Positions 10,545 through 20,323 of a stretch of DNA of 64,000 bases are shown piece after piece (position 1 is the first letter of the stretch; the number at the start of each line of letters is the position of its first letter). A program made the position numbers and the translations under genes. The stretch comes from Tetragonia tetragonoides (taxonomy: Eukaryota; Streptophyta; Magnoliopsida; Caryophyllales; Aizoaceae). The notes beneath the pieces are model-generated. The model saw only the letters and a program-made list of their open reading frames with translations, had not been told where the DNA came from and made no database searches. Where the stretch lies: contig CM076139.1 of assembly GCA_038025085.1 (NCBI GenBank), positions 44,930,807-44,994,806 of the forward strand. The letters are read 5' to 3'.

Positions 10545-10883
10545 TTAGAACTTAATAAAAAAATGAAATATGAAAAAGTAAGCAATTGACAATTCATACG
10601 TTTTGGACAAGCTAGTCACTAGTCTCATACCACCAATTTGATGAACTTTTTTTCCAGTCATGCCTAATAAAAATGGCTCATCAGTTGCACCAAGGTACTT
10701 TGAATGACAACTCTTGAGACGGATCAAATTGGGTTTACCATCAACGGGTTCGACTACCCATCGGGCTCGTTTCGAGGACCCGTTTCGGGTTTGTTTAACG
10801 GACTCTTCGTTTTCGGATGCTGACATGTATTTGTTGTGTGTGCTACGGAGACGCACTGCTTTCGCTCGTTGGAAAAACTCCAT
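10545..10883 (-). pseudogene. DUF569 (fascin-like fold) protein, N-terminal half only
   Basis: The ATG at 10883 opens MEFFQRAKAVRLRSTHNKYM, then NGSSKRARWVVEPVDG, NLIRLKSCHSKYLGATDEPF and LLGMTGKKVHQ. This is the first actin-cross-linking-like domain of plant DUF569 proteins. Homologues continue with a Trp/Pro-rich second segment, but here the frame passes into an AT-rich tail and stops at 10545. No second exon is visible downstream. A donor-like GGTATGAG follows the last matching residues, so exon 1 may be intact with the rest lost. A TATAAAA box lies about 100 bases upstream of the ATG. Confidence 0.75.
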
Positions 10884-10978
10884 GGTTTTCTGAATTCATT
10901 TTGATCAAAATGAAATGGTACGTTATTTTTCGGTTAGGATCAAAATGAATTGGAGGTGAGGAGAGAGAGTTAGGTGGG

Positions 10979-10985
10979 TTTTATA
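10979..10985 (-). promoter_or_regulatory. TATA box upstream of the DUF569 fragment
   Basis: TATAAAA reads on the minus strand about 96-102 bases before the ATG at 10883. That is a usual distance once a short leader is allowed for. Confidence 0.45.
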
Positions 10986-11344
10986 TGGAGGTGTGAGAAA
11001 TGGAAGGTGGGAAATGGGGGGTTTTTAAGGGAGACCATTTCTATGTGTTGTTTCAGCGTTTTTGTTGTCTTAGTCTACACTTCTAGATAAGTTAACTGGG
11101 TTTGTGCTTTTTCTTTTGCTTCTTCGTTAAGAACTTAAAATTGATTAGAAGAGTAAAAAAAAAAAATGAACAAGATTGTTAAGTCGGTGGGTCTTGGAGG
11201 GAATTGTAGTAGTGGTAGTGAATGAATGGTAGTGGGAGTTTTTCAGTATTTATTTTTGTCTGTTGGGCTAAGGGTGTTGTATTGACGTCTTTGTGTTGTC
11301 TTGGGCCTTAGCTGAGGAGAAGTCCGAAAATTCAGTAATGTCAA

Positions 11345-11581
11345 AATTGGCAAAAAAAAAGGCTTATAATCGAAAGTCCGTATCGGCCCATACATATCCA
11401 CCCCTAGGCCATTGTATGAGAATAAGTCGTGAGAGGAATCAACAGTCTCACACACTGAGGCAGGACAGAGAGGAAAGGAAGATGTGCTTTGAGCATTTCT
11501 CAAACGTACCCCTAACCTTTGAGCAAATATTTGCAAAGCCCCTAACCTCAATGGTATTACCATTGAGCCACGACCCCTAGG
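11345..11581 (-). mobile_element. Candidate tRNA-derived SINE
   Basis: On the minus strand the block begins near 11581 with GGGTCGTGGCTCAATGGTAA, which resembles a tRNA box A. A box-B-like GTTGATTCC lies near 11435, and the block ends near 11353 in a T-run. Box B is degenerate and no clear target duplication was found, so this is a suggestion only. Confidence 0.35.
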
Positions 11582-11800
11582 GTTATAATGTCAAAATCTG
11601 CTAAAGTTCAATGCACATAACAAACCAAATGTATACATGTATGCTGTATAGGGAGTGTTTTTTTTTCTTCTTTTGCATCTCCAATGAAAAAAATTAATCT
11701 ATGAGTAAAAAAGTAGATCAATAAATTAAAATGAACTGAAGTGAACTAATTATTAAGTAAATGAAAAAGATTACACTCATACAATGTAATAAGAAAATAA

Positions 11801-11916
11801 CACAAAAACTTATATGATGAGGCGGCCTCTAACGTGAGACGCCTCAAACAAGTATAACATCATACTTGATTATAAAGGTGGCCTTAGGTTGAGTCAGCCT
11901 AATAAGAGACATTTTG
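11801..11916. repeat. Palindromic GAGGCGGCCTC-family MITE, copy 2
   Basis: It begins CACAAAAACTTATATGATGA and continues GGCGGCCTC. The centre is an AAGTATAACATCATACTTG palindrome. The right arm (TCAGCCTAATAAGAGAC) corresponds to the end of the 47014-47141 copy with substitutions. Confidence 0.7.
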
Positions 11917-11954
11917 AAGTAATAAATAGATGTGCTACATATCACTCCATTATC

Positions 11955-14900
11955 CACTACCAAAAAAATGACTTTTGCCAACATGGGCTTAACTATTGGG
12001 AAAAGCCTTTTATCTATTGGCAAAAGGTTTTACCAACAGATTACTATTCGTTACTAAACTTTTGGCAATAACTCTGTTGGTAAAAGTTTTGCAACATATA
12101 TTAGGGGTGTTCATGGTAGGTTAACCTAACCGAAATATTGATTCGGTTCAGTTAACCGATATTTCGGTTCGGCAATTTTGTGAACCGTAACCGTAACCGA
12201 AAAAACAGGTTAATCGATATTTATTAACCGGTTTTTCGGTTCGGTTATAAGGTTAACCGAAAAACGGTTATTATATGATTTTTTCAATATAATTTACTAC
12301 TTTTAGACATATTTTGAAAATGAGAAGCTAAAATTTCGATTTACATTCCATAAAACATAATCAAAACAATAAAGAGATATAATAAGAATGAGTTTTTTTT
12401 AGTTATTAAAGGTTATATATCAACTTTATTTTTAAATATTGACTAAAAATATAATAAAATATTAATAAAAAATGCTTTAAATATTATTTATCGGTTTTTC
12501 GGTTAACCGAATTCCCAAAATCGTGAACCGAAACCGAACCGAGAAACCGAAAAAGTATTCGGTTCGGTTAACCGAACCGCTTTAAACGAAAAAATAGGTT
12601 CGGTTAACCGAATTTTCGGTGTGATTTTTAGGTTTTACGGTTCGATTTTTCGGTTACGGTTTTTTTGGACACCCCTAACAGATATGTGGGTTACTGTTGG
12701 CAAAAGTAATAGCAACAGATCGTCTGTTGGTAATAAGAATACCAACAAACACACAACCATTGAGAATACTATTTATAACAACAAAAATATCTGTTGGCAA
12801 TAGTAATATCAACAAATAAAAAAAATTTAAGAATTTCCTTTTTGGAAACTCATCTTTGTAGGACAAAAAGGAAAGGAATACCAGTAGAAATTAATTGAAA
12901 GCGCTAAATCAAATGGATACTAAGCCATCACTTCATTAACAAAATGACCATAAGTATTTACAACTGCTCCCAATACAATATAATTGTGTAAATTATATGC
13001 GCAACTAAGGTCTAAGCATTACTACTATACAGAATTACCAAAAGGAAAACGAATTATACATTGCTTCATCTTCAAACATAATTTCTTCGTACTTCTCATA
13101 CTTTCCCACCAACCTACAAAATGAACGAAGCCAAGTTATCAGAAGTTTAATGCACAAAAAATATATTCAGATAAATTCATCATTAGCAACAATTCAAAAT
13201 TACATTTACCTGCCTCAAGTACTCATATTCACTTTAAACCAGCAAAAAAAAAGAACCAACAAGCAACTTTTATGAGTTAGTCCCTAATATCTTCACGACT
13301 CATCTCATACAGAGCAAAACGAAAGCAAAAACATAAGAATCTACCATCCCTCAGTAAAAATAGTTTGCATCTGGCTCTCCACATCAAAAGCCCAGCTTGA
13401 GAAACACTGAAATCCTTCAACCAACTCATTGAAAGCAAAAACAACCTAAAAGCTTACCAATCATCAGCAATACTCAGAACAACAAAAAAATATGAGACTC
13501 ACCAAACAATCCGAACTTGTAGCAATCGCACAAATAGTGCATAAGTCTCAGCAAATGATCAAAGCTTAGCTGAAATAATAACCCAGTCAACAACTACCAA
13601 CCACTAGTTCAAGCTTCTTAACATGCCAATCAATTGAAATAAACACTAAAGCACAGTTGTCAGTAAACATCTACATATTCATAAGTCACCGTAAACTAGT
13701 CCTGCATACAACACTATCAATTGCAAAAGTTCGAGTGCCAATGAAATCCCTTGTTGGAGAAGCATGATCAAACATATTCTCTAAAGTGTCACTGACATCA
13801 GGAAGGGATTTTGTACCTTGACTCCCCACTTAGTACCGCATTGTTTCTTATAGTAGCAAAATCATGGCTAAACGTTACACCAGGATCAAGCATTAAAATC
13901 AGAATGTACATAAGCAATTTTGTTGCTGTAAGCATTCCGACCAAAGTCAATTCAGGTGGTTTTAGCATTCTAGGTAGGTAAATCAAAAGAAAACTAACTT
14001 AAAACACTGAACAGTCTTAGTGCACCACTGCATTCTCGGCACTTACTAATATTTACTAGAGCGTTCAGCTCTATGATCTATCTACTAACAGATATAAACA
14101 TAACCTGCTTGTTACATCCTGATAAGTCTAAATTAAGTGATGGCACAACTCAGGAAGCAAGAAATGAGAAATCCAAATCTATTTTTCAAGCAATGAAAAA
14201 CGGGAGACAATTAGCTCGCAAAATTCTTGATTTGTACCTAAATTAGATAGAAAACAGAGGACTTTGAATTAAATATAACAATAATCCCAGCTTGGTCTCT
14301 TGTTCTAGAATTACAACAACACCGGATTAGGTGGAATTCGTTTGTATAAACTATAAACATGATTACAGCTTTCACCCCTTTACTGAATAGAGCTTTCAGA
14401 TAGTAACAAAGCAAAACTATCAAGCCAGTACAAAAGATAAACTAACTACAACATTCAAGTGCTCCCTTCTCTTTTAGCAAATGTAAAAAACAAGTCGCGA
14501 ATTCTGTTATGATATGTATGTCAAACCCTAATTTTTACAAATTCAGGCCAAACACATCCACCAAATTAAAAAAGAAGCAACAATCAAAGAACAAAACAAA
14601 GGAATTTACTAGAACAAGAACATTCATTATAAACCCTAAAACAGATAAATCGAAAAGGGGGAAGGGCAAAAAAAACAAAATAAAAGAAAGAGAATTTACT
14701 AGACAAGGGAACAAAAATAGAATAAAATAAACTTGAGTTCCAGTTCATATACCAGTAACAACCGACGAAGCTCCGGTGATGGTGGTCGTCGGTTGGGCAG
14801 AGCGTGCTAATCGACGGCGGCAAATAAGGATTGTCGAAAATTCGTTCAGCAACGGGCTGACCACGGTGTCGGGAAGATGCGTCGGAGGGTAGTTCCGAAG

Positions 14901-15508
14901 GTTTGTTGAGCGGCGACCATTGTTAGGTGAGGGAGATCGCTAAGAAGTGAGAAGAGAGAGAGAGTCTTTTTTTTTGAGAAGAGAGAGAGAGAGTCTTTTT
15001 TTTTTTGAGAAGAGAGAGAGAGAGATCGAGAGTCCTGCCAAGGCCCAAGAGTACTGTTACAGGATTTTAGGTTTTGTTCTACTTTTTTTTTTTTTTTGTA
15101 TTTTTTTTTTTGGTGCTAGAGATAGGCAAGCCTCAATTTTTTTATTGAATTTTTAAAGATGAGTGCATATCGATTGTACTGTAGTCATTAGCGGGAGGCC
15201 AAAAAATATTAGCGGGTTTAGTGAAATTTTCAATTTCGAAATGCATATACGCTTTATCCATAAATATTTCTGTTGCCAAAATTTTTGTCGGTATTGGATA
15301 ATTTATACCAGCAGACTCATCTGTTGGTACAAGATTTGTTGGTAATTGAGAACTAATACCAACAGATATAAGTAAACTGTTGTACATTTTGTGCCCTTTC
15401 AAATAATACTAACAAATCGAAATATCTATTGGAAATAAGTCACTTATTTCAACAGTTATATTATGTGTTACTAGATTTCTGTTGGTATAAGCCCTTTTTT
15501 TTGTAGTG
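11955..15508. mobile_element. Non-autonomous CACTA (En/Spm) transposon
   Basis: The left end is CACTACCAAAAAAATG and the complement of the right end is CACTACAAAAAAAAGGGC. The element is flanked by ATC on both sides (11952-11954 and 15509-15511), the 3-base duplication expected of CACTA elements. Subterminal regions (11965-12090, 12686-12820, 15260-15490) are packed with CTGTTGGTA / TACCAACAG words in both orientations, as transposase-binding arrays are in this superfamily. No transposase frame was seen in 12830-15250. The interior is A-rich, with a GC-richer exon-like block at 14740-14935 and three tandem GA-rich units at 14950-15026. A hAT-like element is nested at 12102-12677. Confidence 0.88.
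12102..12677. mobile_element. hAT-like element with AACCG/CGGTT subterminal arrays
   Basis: The ends are TAGGGGTGTTCATGG on the left and, as the complement of the right, TAGGGGTGTCCAAAAA. The 8-base flanks ACATATAT and ACAGATAT differ at one position. The outer 150 bases on each side are dense in CGGTT/AACCG words, and the middle is AT-rich. There is no coding capacity. It is nested inside the CACTA element and so is younger. Confidence 0.85.
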
Positions 15509-15511
15509 ATC

Positions 15512-17509
15512 CATCTAAGCATTTTATAGGAAAAGTTCATTGTTAAAAATTGAATATAGCTTTAGGTTAGGGTACTAGCTCATGGGTTAATGGGATAAAT
15601 ATAGAAAACCACTAAATGATTCACCTCCAAACTCTAGTGTTTTACTCACCCTACTTCTATAACATGTATGAATACATCACTCTCTTATTAGAGGGAGAGA
15701 CTTCTCGATCATGCGAGAGTTGTCAGATCATTTGTCTTTCGGACCGCTACATTTGAATAGTTGGTCAAGTGCAACTCATATTCCCATTTTAGCGGAACTC
15801 TTTAACGTAAATTCAAAATTACTAAACGCAAATTATTTTGTCGCAATACTTCCCAAGGTTATTTATTTGCAAACAACAACCTTCATTACTCCTTATCATT
15901 TTTCCCATAGAAATCTCCCTTGTTATATTCCTACTATACAACAAAAAGAAACTTAGAATCTAATCTGCATAGATGATTTCTTTGATAAAGACCAATTTTT
16001 TTGTGTAATTAATGATAGTATTCTGGAAACAAAAAGAATTAGAATTTAAACCTTTTTTTTGTTAATCATATATTATTTAGGGTTTATAGTTTTATGCCTT
16101 TATTATGGGTGGTTTAAGTGGTGGCTCGGTGATTGAGGGCGCTGGTGGGTGGGGGCATATGGGGTTAGATGGCAATCAGGTGGGGGTTGACGGGTGTTTG
16201 ACGGGGGGGGAGGGGAGTTCCAACCAGGAGGGCAAGAGGGATGACTGGGGTGGGGACGGGGTTGGGGGCGACGCAAAGGGGGGGTGAGGGCTGACGCGGG
16301 GGTGGGGGGTGGGGTGGGACCAGAGAGCGGCTAGTGGGTGGGACCAGAGAGCGGCTAGTGGGGGCTGACGCGTACGGTAGGGGGCCGACTAGCTCACAGT
16401 GGCTTTGACGGTGGGGGGCTAACGGGGGTGGTATGGCTCTGACATGGGGACGAATATGACGAGGTACGGAGCTAGAGTTTTTTTTTCAATTTTCTTTTTT
16501 TTTTAATAGAGAGAAAAGATGTATGTGGAAATGGGGTGAGAAAATTGTTAGGGGTATATTATGGAAAAAAAAATATTAGCTTATAGTAAATTTACAATTT
16601 ATGTTTAGCAATTCCCTTTTAACCCTCTAACAGAATAACAATTAAAGTATATAGCTAGTGCAAATTCTCTGGTATAAGTTTAAAGTTGTTCTTTGATGAG
16701 AAGAGTGTTCGATCCCCACTTGTGACAACTAAATTTAGATCCTTAGCCAAACTTCTACGAGGGTTAGGTCAAGCTATCCACCAATCTCCACTCCCCGGTC
16801 CATTCGATACCCAATTGGTTCAACATTTTATCCAACAAGTTTTCTGTCACTTCCTCAGACATACCAAGAATTAAAGACAGAAAATAAACCTCTTAACATG
16901 ACGACTAAGAATAAACATTAACAACTCTAGACTCCCATCTTTATGTGCATCCATATCTTCACATTCATCAGTGATTATATCTTCGACGAACTCTTTGGGA
17001 ACTGGTTTCCTTGTAAACACGACCTCAAATTGGCATATTAGTCCAATAAACATACTGTTTATAGATCATCATCGAAATCATCAAAGTACAATAAAGCCTA
17101 AGGGGTAAAACTGAAGAGTTTAACACTATATTTGAGAACTCTGTAAATGAGAAAAAATTGTAGAAAAGTAAATTAGTTTAAATCTATATAAAAGTAAAAC
17201 GATGAAAAAATTTTATCAATTTCACTTGTTTGGTTCATTCTTATAAAGATTGTAGAAATGTAGAGATTTACACGGTTTTTGCATTTGGTTTTTTTATTGT
17301 AGAAAGTTCATCGTAGAATAAAGGCTTATTTTTAGATTTTTCTCAAATTTTCATAGGTTTTTCATTGTTTTTGAGGGGAAAACTATAAAAATTCAATTGG
17401 ACATATTATAAATAGGAGATTTCTGCATATTTCCATGCTTTTAATTTTCCACAATTTTTCTTACTAATAACGAAGCAAAGCGCATCAGTTCTTTACCTGT
17501 TCGTCAACT
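15512..17509. other. Intergenic, contains a G-skewed island
   Basis: No gene is supported. Bases 16105-16470 form an extremely G-rich island, listed separately. The rest is AT-rich. The minus-strand open frame at 16871-17053 has no recognisable family features. Confidence 0.4.
16105..16470 (+). repeat. G-rich, strand-skewed island
   Basis: About 365 bases are dominated by GGGG, GGTGG and GACGGGGG words on the + strand with little C, in an otherwise AT-rich region. An imperfect tandem pair of a roughly 20-base unit (GTGGGACCAGAGAGCGGCTA) lies at about 16313-16357. Many G-runs spaced 1-7 bases apart make four-stranded G structures plausible. A glycine-rich frame through it is a composition effect and not a gene. 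Confidence 0.7.
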
Positions 17510-18080
17510 CATCAAGTTCGGCAGGATATCCTGCTGTGGCTTGGCATTTGTAGGTGCCCTTGGCTGCTAAACAGAGAAGTGAGCTGGTTTCTGAAATTCT
17601 AAAGGGGCAAACATCTAGTGCATCATGCTAGACGTGTTGCCTTCGTTGCCACTGTATGCTATTTGGTGGGAGAGGAATCAGGTGTTGTTTAACAATGTTA
17701 GGACTGCGGATGAGATAGTTAAGCAGATTCAGTTTGCAGTGTGCATGACGCTTCATGTGTTCTATGACAGGGTGACATTCATAAAATGATTGATAACTCT
17801 TTCGAGTAGGCCCACTACAACAAATATGCAAAGAGGAGACACTGCACTTTGTTTTCCACGCTTTATAACGCGTGAAAAAAATACGGATGGCCTAGTTAGC
17901 TGGTAGGCACTGTATTTCTTCTATACTATGTACTGATAGCTTGTTTATTTTTCATCGTGTTTTGCTGGAGGGGGTATCACCTTGATACCACCTTGTCAGC
18001 ACCTTTGTATTATTTTCCTGGACATTGCATTGATGTTTGGATGATGGAATGATAATGATCTAACCATTTTTCAATAAAAA
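17510..18080 (+). mobile_element. 3' fragment of a LINE retrotransposon
   Basis: Disabled frames give LLWLGI near 17535 and IWWERNQVLFNNVRTADEIV at about 17660-17720, the C-terminal zinc-binding region after the reverse transcriptase of plant LINEs. A 3' UTR-like stretch ending ATTTTTCAATAAAAAACT near 18085 follows. At least one frameshift and a stop separate the pieces. It is related to the copy at 46657-47412. Confidence 0.7.
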
Positions 18081-18667
18081 ACTAAATGAAGTAAATTTAA
18101 AGACTTTTGTAGTTATCTCTAATTTTGCTTTATTTTGCTCGTTAATATGAAATTCACAAACACACTGTAAACGTATAAAAATTTGATTGAGTGACATTCT
18201 CTTGGGCTTAAATCTGCCACTTTAAAATTTTTGATAAATTTTAATAATTGGGCCTTAACAAATAAGCACACATTTAAGACAAGTGAAATTCCAACCCAAA
18301 ATCAATTAGTTATAGATAGAGTAACTCACTTACTTATATGCTTGCTCACAATCACTAAATTTTTCCATGTGAGATACAAATTCACTTCGACAATTTTTAT
18401 TTAAACTCAAATTCGAACTAGGACGTCTTTCTTTCCCTATTGCCTTTTATTTGAATCCTGGTTTAGTGTTTGAGATCAGATAACCATCTCATATATATCA
18501 ATAAATAGGACTTATTGCCACAATGTATTATTTTAAGCACAATACTAAAAACGTCGCATTATTTATGAGCATATGGTTTACTTGATAAAATATTTAGTTT
18601 TGCATAATTGTTCATAATTACTTGTCATTGCACTTTGACTTGTTTGAACAAACGGATTATTTTTTTA

Positions 18668-18780
18668 CAAAATCTCGTATGAGGCCGCCTCAAGTTGAGA
18701 CCTCTTTCATACAAGTATGATATCATACTAACATCATGTTTGTATATAGAGGTAGCCTCACCTTAAAACTCGACCTTATA
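18668..18780. repeat. Palindromic GAGGCGGCCTC-family MITE, copy 3
   Basis: The left arm is ACAAAATCTCGTATGAGGCC with GCCTCAAGTTGAG. The centre holds AAGTATGATATCATACT, and the right arm has AGGTAGCCTCACCTT. It is more diverged than the copy at 47014-47141. Confidence 0.7.
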
Positions 18781-19017
18781 TAATATTTATTTTTTATTTT
18801 TTTATATATTGTCAAAAGTTAAGTCTTGACCGATTAATAAAAAGCGATTTTCGAGGGCAACAATATGTATATCTAACTACTATTACAATCTCTAGCTAGT
18901 TGGTTTCTTGAGGTTACAAATTTACAGTGAAGTAGCTAGGAAACTCTTCTTCTTTTTTCTTTCGTGAGGGTAATAATATGTATATGTGATATTATCTCCC
19001 GAGCTAAATCAGACTAA

Positions 19018-19214
19018 GGCCATGTTCTCTTCAACAGAATGGTGTGGGATGGTGAGGAACGGAACGGAACGGATTGGAACAGAACGGAACGGCGCGGCGC
19101 GGATAATTCAAAAATATGTGAGACAAAATAAAGTACAGAATGCGGCGCGAAACGGAACGAATTGGAACGGAACGGAACGGAATGCAGCATGGAATCGACG
19201 AAAAGAATAGGGCC
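19018..19214. mobile_element. Tourist-like (PIF/Harbinger) MITE with CGGAA repeats, copy 1
   Basis: The left end is GGCCATGTTCTCTTC and the complement of the right end GGCCCTATTCTTTTC. TAA lies on both sides, the 3-base target of PIF/Harbinger elements. The interior consists largely of GGAACGGAACGG words. A second copy in the opposite orientation is at 51942-52112. Confidence 0.85.
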
Positions 19215-19792
19215 TAAGTTATAGTGATTAGCCTACTTACTAACTCAAATGTACAGTTAATAAGCAAAGCCAGGGATAACACTGATTCTAAATGTACTTG
19301 ATCCAAAAGAAACATAATAAATAAAAATAAAAACCAACAATATTTGATATACGTACGGATACAGTACATAATATCTGTACAACACCACATGGTAAAGTAA
19401 CATACTGATTTGGTCAACTTAAATCACTTTAACTGATAAACATAGTAATTTTTTTTTTAAAGGAAAAACATAGTAACTTAACCATAAATCACTAAAGACT
19501 CGGAAAATTCAAATGGGAAACTCTTTACTTTGTCTTTGTAGAGATAATTCCCCACATGCATAAATTAAACTCCATTTATTTTGAAGCTTCCACCACACAA
19601 CCAAACCCACACGTATTCTACCATTATTGCTGATCATTTTCAAATTACAACTCATTAATATTATAATTTCCTTTCCTACTAGTTTTTATCCCCGTGCCTC
19701 GCAACGAGAACCTCAAACTCGTTATTCGATTCCCCCCGTTCTCACTCCATTCCTGAAATACATGAACTATTTGGTGTATTATAATCACCAAT

Positions 19793-20250
19793 ATGACAGT
19801 GAAAGGAGGCACAAGCCAAGCCTGTGCTGCCTGCAAATACCAAAGAAGAAGATGTACACAAGATTGTGCCTTAGCCCCTTATTTTCCAGCCGATAAACCA
19901 AAAATGTTTCAAAATGCTCATAGATTATTTGGCGTTTGTAACATCATGAAAATACTCAAAGTATTAAGAGATGATCAAAAAGAAGAAGCCATGAAGTCTA
20001 TTATTTATGAGTCTGATATGCGACAAAGGTTCCCTGTGTTTGGTTGTTCGTTGGTTATTTGGCAACTTAAGGAGCAATTAAGGCAATGTCAAGAGGAGCT
20101 TATTTATGTCAACAATTTGCTCTCTATGTTTCGCAATAATAATAGGGACAATAATAATCAAGATGATGATGATTCGCAGCAGTTTCAGCTAGGGTTAGTT
20201 CAAGCTAATAATGATGTTGGTTTTTCGCCCAATAATTATTATTATGTTGC

Positions 20251-20323
<73 letters not shown>

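Larger units (their letters stand above)
18081..19792. other. Upstream region of the LOB-domain gene with two MITEs
   Basis: No gene is visible. It contains the palindromic MITE at about 18668-18780 and the Tourist-like MITE at 19018-19214. The 570 bases before ATG 19793 should hold the promoter, but no element could be fixed by eye. Confidence 0.45.

Noticed and set aside
10364..10549. A fifth TAGGGGTG hAT-like element
   Set aside because: The ends match weakly and no 8-base duplication was found.
14509..14730. Lys-rich 73-codon frame
   Set aside because: A-rich low-complexity interior of the CACTA element; no domain and no splice context.
16105..16287. Glycine-rich 60-codon frame
   Set aside because: Produced by the G-rich island, with no family features and no codon pattern typical of a gene.
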